DNA of 64,000 nucleotides from Rubrivivax sp. (GTDB lineage: Bacteria; Pseudomonadota; Gammaproteobacteria; Burkholderiales; Burkholderiaceae_C). The notes beneath the pieces were generated by a model. The model worked only from the letters and a program-made list of their open reading frames with translations. It was not told where the DNA came from and ran no database searches. This document shows positions 34,874 through 45,503 of this stretch, in pieces. The first letter of the stretch is position 1, and the number at the start of each line of letters is the position of its first letter. The stretch is taken from contig JADJHR010000003.1 in the NCBI GenBank assembly GCA_016707445.1, positions 744,001 to 808,000 of the forward strand. Reading direction: 5' to 3'. The position numbers were made by a program, and so were the translations under genes.

Positions 34874-36646
34874 ATGACCCCAGTTCAATCCCAACCCCAC
34901 CGCGCGGCCGCAAGCTGCCACGACGCGCACGCCGAGCTGCATTGCAGCTTTCGCTGGCAGGTGCCGGCACGCATGAACATCGCCCAGCTGTGCAGCCGCC
35001 GCTGGGCTGACAACCCGCTGCATGCCCAGCGCATCGCGGTGCGCTGGGAAACCGAAGACGGTGCCGCGGGCGAGCTGAGTTACGCCCAGTTGCAGGCCCG
35101 GGCCGACCGCTTGTCGAACGCCTTGCGGGATGCCGGCGTCGGTGTCGGCGACCGCGTGGCCCTGGTGCTGCCGCAGCGGCCCGAGACGGCGATCGCGCAG
35201 ATCGCGGTGGCGCAGCTGGGCGCGGTGGCGATGCCGTTGTCGATGTTGTTCGGCCCCGACGCACTGGCTTACCGTCTGCAGGACAGCGGCGCTGTGCTGG
35301 CACTGGCCGACGAAGGCGCGATGGCCAACCTGCGCGCGGTGCGCGCCGATTGCCCGGCGCTGCGCAGCGTGATCACGCTGGGTGGCGCGATCGCGCCCGG
35401 TGAATTGGAATGGCATGCACTGCTGCGCCAGGCCGCGGACGGATTCGATGCACACGACACGGCCGCTGACGATCCGGCGGTGCTGATCTACACCAGTGGT
35501 ACCACCGGGCCCCCCAAGGGTGCGTTGATCCCGCAGCGCGCGCTGATCGGCAACCTCAGCGGCTTCGTCTGCAGCCAGAACTGGTTCGGCGTCGACGACG
35601 ACGAGGTGTTCTGGAGCCCGGCCGACTGGGCCTGGACCGGCGGCCTGATGGACGCACTGCTGCCTTCGCTGTACTTCGGCCGTTGCATCGTTGCCTACCA
35701 GGGCCGCTTCAGCCCTGAGCGGGCCTTTGATCTGCTGCAGCGCCACCGCGTGACGCACAGCTTCCTCTTTCCCACCGCCTTGAAGGCGATGATGAAGGCC
35801 GTGCCCGAACCGCAGCGCCACTACCGGCTGAGTCTGCGCGCCCTGATGAGCGCCGGCGAGGCGGTGGGCGACGCCGTCTTCGACTGGTGCCGCGACCAGC
35901 TGGGTGTGGGCGTGAACGAAATGTTCGGCCAGACCGAGATCAACTACATCGTCGGCAACTGCGCCAGCTATGTCGACGTCAACGGGCGACGTCAGCCGGC
36001 CTGGCCGGCCAGACCGGGCAGCATGGGGCGGGCCTACCCGGGCCACCGGGTGGCGGTGATCGACGACCAGGGCCGCGAGTGCGCGCGCGGCATACCCGGC
36101 GATGTGGCCCTGCACCGGCTGGACGTGCACGGGCATGCCGACCCGGTGTTCTTTCTGGGCTACTGGCGCAATGAAGCAGCCACGCGCGCCAAGTTCACCG
36201 GCGATACGGGCGATTCGTGGTGCCGCACCGGCGACACGGCGGTGATGGATGCCGACGGCTATCTCTGGTACCAGGGCCGCAGCGACGATGTCTTCAAGGC
36301 CGCCGGCTACCGCATCGGCCCCAGCGAGGTGGAGAACTGCCTGGTCAAGCACCCGGCGGTGGCCAACGCCGCGGTGGTGCCCAAGCCTGACGCCGAGCGC
36401 GGGGCGCTGGTGAAGGCCTACATCGTTCTGGCGCCGGGCTTTGCCGGCAGCGATGCGCTGGTGGCCGAGCTGCAGCGCCATGTGCGCGGTCAGCTGGCGC
36501 CGTACGAATACCCGAAGGAGATCGAGTTCATCGACGCCTTGCCGATGACCACCACCGGCAAGGTGCAGCGCCGCGTGCTGCGCCTGCAGGAAGAAGAGCG
36601 GGAACAGGACCGTGCGCAACGTGCGCGCCGCGCCCCCGCGCGATGA
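34874..36646 (+). CDS. Acyl-CoA synthetase (AMP-forming)
   Basis: This enzyme activates a carboxylic acid to its CoA thioester through an acyl-AMP. Motifs in order: the P-loop-like VLIYTSGTTGPPKGALIPQ, the segment FWSPADWAWTGGLMDALLPS, the A5-like EMFGQTEINYIVGNC, the hinge WYQGRSDDVFKAAGYRIGPSEVE, and the C-terminal MTTTGKVQRRVLR with the catalytic Lys. The pattern is close to medium-chain or acetyl/propionyl-type synthetases; the substrate is not certain. An upstream start giving a 33-residue N-terminal extension is used here, but MNIAQLCSRRW is an alternative. The stop overlaps ybaK (ATGA). Confidence 0.9.
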   Translation: MTPVQSQPHRAAASCHDAHAELHCSFRWQVPARMNIAQLCSRRWADNPLHAQRIAVRWETEDGAAGELSYAQLQARADRLSNALRDAGVGVGDRVALVLPQRPETAIAQIAVAQLGAVAMPLSMLFGPDALAYRLQDSGAVLALADEGAMANLRAVRADCPALRSVITLGGAIAPGELEWHALLRQAADGFDAHDTAADDPAVLIYTSGTTGPPKGALIPQRALIGNLSGFVCSQNWFGVDDDEVFWSPADWAWTGGLMDALLPSLYFGRCIVAYQGRFSPERAFDLLQRHRVTHSFLFPTALKAMMKAVPEPQRHYRLSLRALMSAGEAVGDAVFDWCRDQLGVGVNEMFGQTEINYIVGNCASYVDVNGRRQPAWPARPGSMGRAYPGHRVAVIDDQGRECARGIPGDVALHRLDVHGHADPVFFLGYWRNEAATRAKFTGDTGDSWCRTGDTAVMDADGYLWYQGRSDDVFKAAGYRIGPSEVENCLVKHPAVANAAVVPKPDAERGALVKAYIVLAPGFAGSDALVAELQRHVRGQLAPYEYPKEIEFIDALPMTTTGKVQRRVLRLQEEEREQDRAQRARRAPAR

Positions 36647-37134
36647 AGAAGCCGGCCCATGTCAGCGAAACCCCGGCCACGCAGTGGCTGCGCCATGCCG
36701 GTGTGAGCTTCAGCGAGCACCCGTACGACTACGTCGAGCATGGCGGCACGGCCGAGTCGGCGCGCCAGCTGGGCGTGTCCGAACACCAGGTCGTCAAGAC
36801 CTTGGTGATGCAGGACGACAAGGCGCAGCCGCTGATCGTGCTGATGCATGGCGACTGTCAGGTGAGTACCAAGAACCTGGCGCGCGCCATTGGCGCCAAG
36901 GCGGTCGAGCCCTGCAAGCCCGAGGTGGCGCAGCGCCACAGCGGTTATCTGATCGGTGGCACCTCACCTTTCGGCACCCGCAAGGTGATGCCGGTCTACG
37001 TGGAAGCGACGGTGCTGGCGCTGCCGCGCATCCTGATCAACGGCGGCCGCCGCGGCTACCTGGTCAGCCTGCTGCCCGCGGTGCTGACTGAGGCGCTGGG
37101 CGCGCGTCCGGTCAATTGCGCGCTGGCGGCTTGA
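36643..37134 (+). CDS. ybaK: Cys-tRNA(Pro) deacylase, YbaK family
   Basis: This enzyme hydrolyses Cys-tRNA(Pro) made by ProRS misacylation. The YbaK/EbsC fold is recognisable in EHPYDYVEHGGTAESARQLG, HQVVKTLVMQDD with the key Lys, AIGAKAVEPCKPEVAQRHSG and the GGTSPFGTRK motif. Length is 163 residues. The start overlaps the acyl-CoA synthetase stop. The 3' end overlaps the convergent MFS gene by about 23 bp. Confidence 0.92.
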   Translation: MKKPAHVSETPATQWLRHAGVSFSEHPYDYVEHGGTAESARQLGVSEHQVVKTLVMQDDKAQPLIVLMHGDCQVSTKNLARAIGAKAVEPCKPEVAQRHSGYLIGGTSPFGTRKVMPVYVEATVLALPRILINGGRRGYLVSLLPAVLTEALGARPVNCALAA

Positions 37135-38305
37135 CCGCCTGCCAGGTGGCCAGCGTGGCCAACGCCGACAGCGCGATGCAGCCCCAGATCACGGCCTGGT
37201 AGCTGCCGCTGCGGTCGAACACCCAGCCGGCGACCCAGGGCCCGGCCAGGTTGCCCAGGGCGGCGCCGGTGTACAGCACGCCGATGATCGACGACACCGC
37301 GCGCGCGCCGAAGAAGTCCATGCACAGCGCCGGCATCAGCGACACGATGCCGCCGTAGCTCAGCCCCATCCACAGTGCGAACACGGCAAACGCCGGGTAG
37401 CCGCCGGCCAGGCCCCACAGGGCCAGCGACGCGCCCAGCGACACCTGCATCAGCATCAGCGTGATCGGTCGGCCGATGCGGTCGGCCAGGGCCCCGATCG
37501 CAAAGCGCCCGGTCAGCGAGCCGATGCCGATCAGCCCGACCAGGCCGACGGCGCGCACGTCGGACACACCCAGGTCGCGCGCCGCCGCCGAGACGTGGGC
37601 GAAGGGCACGAACATCGACGGCGATGCCAGCAGGCACATCAGGTACAGCCAGCGGAACGACGGGCTGCGCAGCGACTGGCCCAGCGTATGGCCGGCCACC
37701 GCGCGCCCGCCCTGGGCCGTGGCTGCGGGCGCACGGCGCAGCAGCACGGTGGCGGCCAGACCCAGCAGCAGCACGCCGGCGGCCAGCGCCTGCAGCGTGC
37801 CGCGCCAGTCCATGCGCAACAGCAGCGCGGCGATGGCCAGCGGCACCACCAGCGTGCCCGCGCCGATGCCTGCGCTGGCCAGGCCTGCGGCCATGCCGCG
37901 CCGGCGCGTGAACCAGGGCTGCACGCAGGCGATGGCCGGCGTATAGACCAGGCCGATGCCCAGGCCCACGCCCAGTCCGTAGGCCAGGATGACGCCGTTC
38001 AGGCTGCCGGCCAGGCTGGCGGCCATCAGGCCGGCGGCGATGCACAGCATGCCCGCCGAGGTGACCGCGCGCGGGCCGAAACGGTCCGCCAGCATCCCGG
38101 CGCCGGCGCCGAGCACGAAGTACAGCAGGCCCGACAGGCCGAACATCAGCGACACGTCGGCGCGCCGGGCGTGGAACTGCTGTTGCAGCGGCTCGAACAG
38201 CGCGGCAAAGGAATAGGCCACGCCGAAGATCACCGCCAGTGCCACGAAGCAGGCCCAGACAACGACCCAGGCGGCGCGCGGTTCGACCTCGTTGCGAGTG
38301 GTCAT
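37112..38305 (-). CDS. MFS transporter
   Basis: This is an inner-membrane major-facilitator protein of about 397 residues with twelve hydrophobic segments. It starts MTTRNEVEPRAAWVVVWACF. The loop 2-3 motif appears as GMLADRFGPRAVTSAGMLCI, and the equivalent in the second half as IGALADRIGRPITLMLMQVS. The layout resembles the oxalate/formate antiporter-like group (OFA), which includes monocarboxylate carriers. The substrate is unknown. The C-terminus is convergent with ybaK. Confidence 0.85.
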   Translation of the reverse strand: MTTRNEVEPRAAWVVVWACFVALAVIFGVAYSFAALFEPLQQQFHARRADVSLMFGLSGLLYFVLGAGAGMLADRFGPRAVTSAGMLCIAAGLMAASLAGSLNGVILAYGLGVGLGIGLVYTPAIACVQPWFTRRRGMAAGLASAGIGAGTLVVPLAIAALLLRMDWRGTLQALAAGVLLLGLAATVLLRRAPAATAQGGRAVAGHTLGQSLRSPSFRWLYLMCLLASPSMFVPFAHVSAAARDLGVSDVRAVGLVGLIGIGSLTGRFAIGALADRIGRPITLMLMQVSLGASLALWGLAGGYPAFAVFALWMGLSYGGIVSLMPALCMDFFGARAVSSIIGVLYTGAALGNLAGPWVAGWVFDRSGSYQAVIWGCIALSALATLATWQAVKPPARN

Positions 38306-38339
38306 GGGCCCGAGGATACGGGCGCGCGCCGGGATGGCT

Positions 38340-39242
38340 TCAGTGCCCCGTGGCCATGCCGAACAATTCGGTCAGCGCCAGCCGGTACTGCTGCGTCGCC
38401 AGGCCGTTGGTGTTGTGGTGTGTGCCACCTTCCACCAGCACCCAACGCTTGGGCGATGGCGCACGCTCGTACAGCGCGCGGCCGAGTTCCGGCGCGATCA
38501 GCTGATCTGCACTGCCATGCACCACCAGCAGCGGTGTGCGCAGAAGCGTGATGCGCTCGCCGGCGTCAAAGCGCTGCGTGATCAGCGGCCCGACCGGCAG
38601 CCAGCCCCACTTGAAGCTGCGCACCACGTCGACGATGCTGGTGAAGCCACCTTCCACCATCAGCCCGGCGGCATCGTCGACCTCGGTGGCCAGGTGAACG
38701 GCGATCGCTGCACCCAGTGAATGGCCGAACACGAAGCGCCGCGCGTGCGGATGCTGCCGGGCCAGCCAGTTCCAGGCGGCACGGGCGTCTTCGTAGGCCA
38801 TGGCCTCGGATGGCAGCTGCGGCGTGCTCTGCCCGAAGCCACGGTAGTCGATGCCCAGCACGGCAAACCCCAGATCGGCCATGCGGCGCATGCGCCAGGC
38901 GCTGCTGCGCACGTCCCAGCGTGCCCCGTGCAGGTACAGCAGCACCGGCGCGTCGGGTGCGGCCGCCGGCAGCCACAGGCCGTGCAGACGCGCCTGCTGG
39001 CCGGACTCGACCGAGCTGAAATCGATCCACACGTCCTGCATGCCCTGGGCGGCCGCGGCGCTGCCGGCCCAGCTGCGCTCGGACGGCTGGAAGATCCAGC
39101 GTCGCTGCTGTTCGTCCAGCGTGGCGCAGCCGACCAGCGTCAACAGCGCCAGCGCGGCCAGGGCGGCGCGCGCCCGCCAGCGGCGCAGCGGTCGGGCCGC
39201 GGGGCCGTCGGGAGAGGCGGAGGGCAGGGCGGCAGGCGGCAT
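38340..39242 (-). CDS. Alpha/beta hydrolase, predicted lipoprotein
   Basis: ATG 39242 (MPPAALPSASPDGPAARPLR) is chosen over an upstream ATG. A membrane segment with lipobox LTLVGC suggests lipid anchoring after cleavage. The hydrolase fold has PVLLYLHGARWD, LGIDYRGFGQSTP, the nucleophile motif FVFGHSLGAAIAVHLATE, an Asp in VVHGSADQLI and the catalytic His in VEGGTHHNT. It resembles the YqkD/BEM46 group of membrane-associated serine hydrolases. The substrate is unknown. It is divergent from the CBS gene. Confidence 0.8.
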   Translation of the reverse strand: MPPAALPSASPDGPAARPLRRWRARAALAALALLTLVGCATLDEQQRRWIFQPSERSWAGSAAAAQGMQDVWIDFSSVESGQQARLHGLWLPAAAPDAPVLLYLHGARWDVRSSAWRMRRMADLGFAVLGIDYRGFGQSTPQLPSEAMAYEDARAAWNWLARQHPHARRFVFGHSLGAAIAVHLATEVDDAAGLMVEGGFTSIVDVVRSFKWGWLPVGPLITQRFDAGERITLLRTPLLVVHGSADQLIAPELGRALYERAPSPKRWVLVEGGTHHNTNGLATQQYRLALTELFGMATGH

Positions 39243-39367
39243 CGCCAAATCATGGCACGCGTGGTCTGACCCGCGCCGCCGCAAGGCCGCTGCACTGGCG
39301 TGTGCCAGGCAAGTTGTGTAGTCTGCAGGCGCAAGCGGCGCTGTTTGCAGCCGCGATGGAGGCAGGG

Positions 39368-39796
39368 ATGAAGCCAGTGTCAGAACTGCTGCGGCAGGGC
39401 CAGACCACGTTGCGCACGGTGGAACCAGGCGCCAGCGTCTTCGACGCCCTCAAGCGCTTGTCCGAATACGAGATCGGTGCACTGGTGGTGATGGACGGCG
39501 GCAGCATGGTGGGTGTGATGTCCGAGCGCGACTACACGCGCAAGGTGGCGCTGCAGGGGCGCAGCAGCAAGGAGACCCTGGTTGCCGAGATCATGACGGC
39601 CGACGTCTTCACGGTCGGCCCGGCCACACGCACCCGCGACTGCATGGCACTGATGCGCGAGAAGCGCATCCGCCACCTGCCGGTGGTCGACGGTGAACGT
39701 GTGATCGGCATGATCTCGATCCGCGACCTGATGGCCGACATGATCAAAGACCACGAGATGACGATCGCGCAGCTCAAGAATTACATCCATTCCTGA
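39368..39796 (+). CDS. CBS-domain pair protein
   Basis: This is a small cytoplasmic protein made of two CBS motifs that probably bind an adenine nucleotide. CBS 1 contains VFDALKRLSEYEIGALVVMD and VGVMSERDYTRKVALQG. CBS 2 contains TRDCMALMREKRIRHLPVVD and VIGMISIRDLMADMIKDHE. ATG 39368 has GGAGG 6-10 bp upstream, which decides the start. Length 142 residues. Proteins like this are common stand-alone sensors; no partner is evident. Confidence 0.9.
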   Translation: MKPVSELLRQGQTTLRTVEPGASVFDALKRLSEYEIGALVVMDGGSMVGVMSERDYTRKVALQGRSSKETLVAEIMTADVFTVGPATRTRDCMALMREKRIRHLPVVDGERVIGMISIRDLMADMIKDHEMTIAQLKNYIHS

Positions 39797-39805
39797 AGAC
39801 CCACC

Positions 39806-40723
39806 ATGCGCCCGATCGACGTCATCCCGTCGAGCCGTCTGTTCCAGGGCGAACCGCCTGACCTGTCGGGCAGCCGCGTCTTTCTGGCCGAAGGCGACTC
39901 CTGGTTCACGCTGGGTGCGCTGACCGGGCTGCCACCGTCCAATCTGCTGTATGAGCTCGATTTCGCGAAGGCCACCACCATCGTCAGCTGCGCCTACCCC
40001 GGCAACACGCTGCAGCAGATGAGTGATGGCATCGACGACCCCTACTTCGACCGCCTGCTGCGGCAAGAGCCCTGGCAACGCTGGTGGTACGCGCTGCTTG
40101 TGTCGGCCGGCGGCAATGACCTGATCGACGCTGCCCAGCACCGCGCCACGCATGCCGACGGCAGCCCCGCAGCGCCCGGGCAGCGGCTGTTCCTGACCGC
40201 CGCCGAAGCCAGCACCTGGCAGCCGGGGCTGACCGGCGCGGCGCGCTGGATCAGCCAGCCCGGCTGGCAGCGGCTGGCGGCTTATCTGCGTGCCAACTTC
40301 CATGCGCTGGCGGCGCGGCGTGACGAGGGTGACAGCAGCGGTCGGCCGATTTTTTTGCACACCTACGCCGTGCCCACCGTGTGGCCACTGGGCATTCCGG
40401 TCCTGGCGCCACAGGGCTGGCTGTACCCGGCGCTGCTGGCCTACGGCATCCCGCCCGATGAGCGCCAGGGCGTGGCCACGCTGCTGTTCCAGCGCCTGCG
40501 CGAGCTGATCCTGTCGCTGGACATGGACCAGGGCAGCGACCCGCTGCCGCAGGTGCATGTGTTCGATTCCGCCGCTCGTGTGGTGCTCGATCCACCCGAC
40601 CCCTCGGCCACAGGCCCCTCGGGTGACTGGGCCAACGAGATCCACTGCACGCGCGACGGCTACCGCAAGATCGGCCTGTTGATGGGCGCCTGGCTGGAGA
40701 CGGTGCTCAGGCGCTACGACTGA
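39806..40723 (+). CDS. SGNH-hydrolase-like protein
   Basis: The product has a block I Gly-Asp-Ser motif in FLAEGDSWFTLGA, a block III Gly-Gly-Asn-Asp in LLVSAGGNDLID, and a terminal Asp/His region in GDWANEIHCTRDGYRKIG. These are the hallmarks of SGNH/GDSL esterases, whose Ser, Gly, Asn and His form the active site. Length is 305 residues with no signal peptide. The substrate is unknown. It follows the CBS gene by 9 bp, so the two may be co-transcribed. The 3' end overlaps the convergent PHP gene. Confidence 0.75.
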   Translation: MRPIDVIPSSRLFQGEPPDLSGSRVFLAEGDSWFTLGALTGLPPSNLLYELDFAKATTIVSCAYPGNTLQQMSDGIDDPYFDRLLRQEPWQRWWYALLVSAGGNDLIDAAQHRATHADGSPAAPGQRLFLTAAEASTWQPGLTGAARWISQPGWQRLAAYLRANFHALAARRDEGDSSGRPIFLHTYAVPTVWPLGIPVLAPQGWLYPALLAYGIPPDERQGVATLLFQRLRELILSLDMDQGSDPLPQVHVFDSAARVVLDPPDPSATGPSGDWANEIHCTRDGYRKIGLLMGAWLETVLRRYD

Positions 40724-41648
40724 GGGCCTGGTCGCGCAGGCCTTGTATGCGCGGCGCCAGGGCCTGCCACACCGGGCGCAGCGTGCCCGGCAGATCGGGC
40801 AGGCTGCCGAGATCGCAGCGGCTCTCGACCGGGTCGTGAAAATCGCTGCCACGCGAGGCGTGCAGGTCGAACTCGAGCGCGATGTCGGCGAAGCGTCGGC
40901 GTTCGAGATCGTTGTGCGCCGACACCATCACCTCCACGCCGCGTCCGCCATGGGCGACGAATTCGCTGAACAGCGCAAATTCGGCCGTGGGCGAAAAACG
41001 GCAGCGCGCCGGGTGCGCCACCACCGCCATGCCGCCGGCGCCGGTGATCCACTTCACCGCGTCGCCCAGCCTCGCCCAGCGGTGCGGCACGAAGCCCGGC
41101 TTGCCCTCGTTGAGAAAGCGGCGAAAGACCTCATGCGCATCGCTGCAGATGCCACGATCGACCAGGAAACGCGCAAAGTGCGTGCGTGTCACCGCCTGCG
41201 GGTCTTCGACATAGGACAGCGCACCGTCCAGTGCACCCGGGATGCCGGCACGCCCCAGACTGTCGGCCATCTCGCGCGCGCGCTGCAAACGGCCGCCGCG
41301 CGTGGTGGCAAGCCCTGCGATCAGGTCGGGGTTGTCGGCATCGAAGCCCAGCCCGATGACGTGCACCGTTTCGCCGGCGAAGGTGACCGAGACCTCGGTG
41401 CCGGTCAGCCAGGCCAGCCCCAGGTCGAGTGCGGCCTCGCGGGCCCGCGCCTGACCGGCCAGCGCGTCGTGGTCGGTCAGCGCCCACAGTTCGACGCCGC
41501 GGTCCGCGGCGCGCTGGGCCAGCGCTTCGGGTTGCAGGGTGCCGTCGGAGACGGTGGAATGCGAATGCAGGTCGGCGTTGAGCAGGTGCACTTGCGCATT
41601 GTCCGGCACTTCGCCCACCGGGCCGGGCCTCAGGGTCTTGCCCTGCAA
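40707..41648 (-). CDS. rnm: PHP-domain phosphatase (3',5'-nucleoside bisphosphate phosphatase-like)
   Basis: The polymerase-and-histidinol-phosphatase fold is marked by metal-binding motifs NADLHSHSTVSDGTL, ALTDHD, VHVIGLGFDADN, MAVVAHPARCR and RGSDFHDPVE. The family includes YciV/Rnm, which removes the 3' phosphate of pAp and trims RNA 5' ends, and this length of 313 residues fits. The start lies five bases after lolE on the same strand, so it ends the lol operon. The assignment within the family is by similarity only. Confidence 0.85.
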   Translation of the reverse strand: MQGKTLRPGPVGEVPDNAQVHLLNADLHSHSTVSDGTLQPEALAQRAADRGVELWALTDHDALAGQARAREAALDLGLAWLTGTEVSVTFAGETVHVIGLGFDADNPDLIAGLATTRGGRLQRAREMADSLGRAGIPGALDGALSYVEDPQAVTRTHFARFLVDRGICSDAHEVFRRFLNEGKPGFVPHRWARLGDAVKWITGAGGMAVVAHPARCRFSPTAEFALFSEFVAHGGRGVEVMVSAHNDLERRRFADIALEFDLHASRGSDFHDPVESRCDLGSLPDLPGTLRPVWQALAPRIQGLRDQALSRSA

Positions 41649-41653
41649 GCGGC

Positions 41654-42894
41654 CTATTCGGTGCGCAGCGCCTCGGCCGGGTCGACCCGGCTGGCGCGCC
41701 AGCTGGGATACAGCGTGGCGCCCACGGCCAGCGCCAGCGACACGGCGGCGATCCAGCCGACCTCGGCGGCGCGCGGGTCGCTGGGCATGTGGTCGATCAG
41801 GTAGACCTGCGCGTCGAGCAGCGGCCGACCCACCAGGTGTTCGATTGCCGGCACGATGCGGTTCAGGTTCAGCGCCAGCCCCAGCCCCAGCAGCAGGCCG
41901 CCGGCCGTGCCCACCAGGCCGCTGGCCGCGCCCTGGATCATGAAAATGCCCATCACCGATGCCGGGCTGGCGCCCAGCGTGCGCAGGATCGCGATGTCAC
42001 CGCGCCGGTTGGTCACCGTCATCACCATCATCGACATCAGGTTGAACGCCGCCACCGCGACGATCAGCGCCAGGATCAGGCCGATCATGCGTTTCTGGAT
42101 CTGTACCGACTCGAACCAGGTGCGGTTGGTGCGCGTCCAGTCGCCGACGATCAGCTGCGGGTCCAGCGCCTGCCGCAGCGCTGCGGCCACGGCCGGTGCC
42201 TGCTGTGCGTCGGCCAGACGCAGTGCCACGCCGCTGGCGCCCTGCGCACCGGCCAGCAGCGCCAGGTCCTGCAGGTGCATCAGCGCCAGCGTGCTGTCGA
42301 ACTCGTAGTGCCCGCTTTCGAACACGCCGCTCACGGTCAGCGGCAGCAGCCGCGGCGCCTCGCCGGCCGCTTCGGCCGGTCGCACCAGGGTCACCGCGTC
42401 GCCAGGCTTGACGGCCAGCGTGCGCGCCAGTTCGCGCCCCAGCAGCACGTGCCGGGTTCCGGGCTGCAGCGAGCCTCGAACGTCGGCCGGCAGGCGCTGG
42501 ATCAGGCTGCTGACCTGCGGCTCCAGCGCTGGGTCGATGCCGCGGATCAAGACGCCGCGCAGCGTGTCGCCGCGGCCCAGCAGCGCCGGCAGACTGATGA
42601 AGGGTGCCGCCCCGGTGACGCCGGGCCAGTGGCGCAACTGATCGATCAGCGCCGGTGCGGCGACCCGTGCGCCGGCGCGCGGGTCCTGCACATCCACTTG
42701 TGGCACGACGTCGAGCATGCGGTCGCGCACCTCGCGCTGAAAGCCGTTGACCACCGACAGCACCACGATCAGCGCGGCCACGCCCAGCGTGATGCCCAGC
42801 ATGGCCACGCCGGCGATGAAGGAGACGAAGCCGCCGCCTTGTGCGCCGCGGGTCGCCCGCACCAGGCGCCAGCCGATCTGCCATTCGAACGGCA

Positions 42895-42895
<1 letters not shown>
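41654..42895 (-). CDS. lolE: Lipoprotein-releasing system permease LolE-like
   Basis: This is a component of the inner-membrane ABC complex that hands outer-membrane lipoproteins to LolA. It has one N-terminal membrane segment (GVAMLGITLGVAALIVVLSV), a large periplasmic domain (about residues 50-270) and three C-terminal membrane segments ending WRASRVDPAEALRTE. The conserved cytoplasmic coupling region is DIAILRTLGASPASVMGIFM. The start at 42895 overlaps the LolD stop (TGATG). It is a paralogue of the gene on the other side of LolD; which one is LolC and which LolE is assigned by operon order. Confidence 0.85.
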
Positions 42896-43561
<666 letters not shown>

Positions 43562-43569
<8 letters not shown>

Positions 43570-44830
43570 AGCGCAGGGCCTCGGCCGGGTTGACGCCGCT
43601 GGCCCGCCAGCTCGGATACAGCGTGGCCACGAAGGCCAGCAGCAGCGAGATCAGCGTGATGGGCACGATGTCGCCGGCCATCGGCTGGCTGGGCATGCGG
43701 CTGATGACGTAGATGTTGCCGGGCAGAAAGGCCACGCCCAGCGCGTGCTCGATCGCCGGCACGATGGTGTCGATGTTGAAGGCCACCAGCATGCCCAGTG
43801 CCACCCCCGACAGCGTGCCGATCACGCCCGAGGTGGCGCCCTGCACGACGAAGATGCCCATGATCGACCGCGGGCTGGCGCCCAGGGTGCGCAGGATGGC
43901 GATGTCGGCGCGCTTGTCGGTCACCGTCATCACCAGCGTGCTGACCAGGTTGAACGCCGCCACCGCGACGATCAGCGTCAGGATGATGAACATCATGCGT
44001 TTTTCGACCTGCACCGCGTCGAACCAGCTGCGGTGCGTGCGGGTCCAGTCGCGCACCTCGAAGGTCGGGCCCAGGGCACGGGCCAGGTCGGCGGCCGCCG
44101 CGCGCGCATCCTGCACCTTGGCCAGGCGCAGCTGCAGGCCGGTGGGGCCGCCGGTGCGAAACAGCCGCGCGGCGTCGTCCAGGTGCACCAGCGCCAGCGT
44201 GCTGTCGTATTCATAGTGGCCGCTTTCAAAGACACCGGTCAGCGTGAACTGCTTCAGCCGCGGCACCACGCCGGCCGGCGTGACCTGGCCGCTGGGCGAG
44301 ATCAGCGTCACCTTGTCACCGATGCGCGCACCCAGCAGCCGCGCCAGCTCAGCCCCCAGCACCAGGTGCCATTGGCCGGGCTGCAGCGTGGCCATCGCCG
44401 TGGTGCGCAGTTCACGCGCCAGCGGCGTGACCTCGGCCTCGAGTTCGGGGTCGATGCCGCGCACCATGGCACCGCGCATCGCATCGTCGCGCGACACCAG
44501 CGCCTGCGCCGACACAAAGGGCGCGGCGCCGACCACGCGCGAATCCTTGCGTGCGGTACCCGCCAGCGCTTGCCAATCTTCCAGCGCGCCGCCCTGGGCG
44601 TCAAAGATCTCGATGTGCGCGACCACGCTGAGCATGCGGTCGCGCACCTCTTTCTGAAATCCGTTCATCACGCTGAGCACGATGATCAGCGCCGCCACGC
44701 CCAGCGCGATGCCCAGCATCGAGATGCCCGAGATGAAGCTGATGAAGCGGTTGCGGCGCCCGGTGCGACCGGCACGCGTGTAGCGCCAGCCGATCTGCCA
44801 TTCATAGGGTGCACGCTCGAACAGGCTCAT
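43562..44830 (-). CDS. lolC: Lipoprotein-releasing system permease LolC-like
   Basis: This is the first gene of the lol operon. It has the same architecture as the other permease: N-terminal membrane segment (ISMLGIALGVAALIIVLSVM), a periplasmic domain of about 220 residues, and three C-terminal membrane segments ending SWRASGVNPAEALRYE. The coupling motif is DIAILRTLGASPRSIMGIFV. The product is 422 residues. The conserved N-terminal segment NGFQKEVRDRMLSVVAHIEI matches the LolC/LolE family. The two permeases are clearly related yet distinct, as in E. coli LolCDE. Confidence 0.87.
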
Positions 44831-44926
44831 GGGACGGCCATGCTACCCGAGGGGGTGGGCCCGATTGCGGCTGCCATTCGTCATCGGGAATGCGCGCCAT
44901 CCCGCCTCAACCCACCCGGAAACACC

Positions 44927-45245
44927 ATGCGACTGCGTTGCCGGTGCCTGATGATCCACGACCCACCGACCTGCTTTGGTTCAACCACGGCGGCATCGGC
45001 ACCGCGCGCCTGCAGGAGCCGATGGTGCTGGGCCATGAGGGGCAGCCACCGTGGCTGCGCTGGCACCTGATGTCGCGACGCTGAAGATCGATGATCGCGT
45101 CGCCGCCTGTCCCAGCCGACCCTGCGCGGCTTGCCACTACTGCCTGGAAGGCCTGCCCAGCCACTGCCTGGAGACGCGCTACTGCCGCAGCGTGATGCGC
45201 ATGCCGCATGTGCAGGGCGCCTTTCGCAACCTGATGCTGTGCAAT
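44927..45245 (+). pseudogene. Remnant of a zinc alcohol dehydrogenase (idonate-dehydrogenase-like)
   Basis: Fragments of a medium-chain dehydrogenase are readable: DLLWFNHGGIGTARLQEPMV, then LGHE, then in another frame APDVATLKIDDRVAACPSRP followed by CAACHYCLEGLPSHC. That last part is the structural-zinc loop with its cysteines, and MPHVQGAFRN follows. The N-terminus is mostly missing, the frame changes near 45050, and coding similarity stops at 45245, where an IS630-like remnant begins. Pattern and order match L-idonate 5-dehydrogenase-type enzymes. This is a degraded gene. Confidence 0.75.
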
Positions 45246-45259
45246 ACCAACCGAGTACA

Positions 45260-45503
45260 TCAACACGCAAGTTTCGGAACGTAGTGCTGACCGAGCTTCT
45301 GATCAGCATCCTGGCGCGTGAACCTCCACTCGATGGTTCTCCGTTGCGCGTTTTGGTCGGTCTGCCATGCGTCGACTTCGCGCCGCAGCAGTTTGACGGC
45401 GGGGATTCGACGATCCCGGCATTGACGACTGAGGATTCCAATCTCGATCTCTGCCATGTTCAGACAGCTCGCATGTTTGGGTGTGTAGTGGAAGGTCACA
45501 CGG
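45260..45503 (-). pseudogene. C-terminal remnant of an IS630-family transposase
   Basis: On the minus strand, VTFHYTPKHASCLNMAEIEI, GILSRQCRDRRIP and TIEWRFTRQDADQKLGQHYV reproduce the C-terminal third of IS630-type DDE transposases. The final Glu region is LNMAEIEIG. The upstream two-thirds and any terminal inverted repeats are not found nearby. It interrupts the dehydrogenase remnant on its left. Confidence 0.8.
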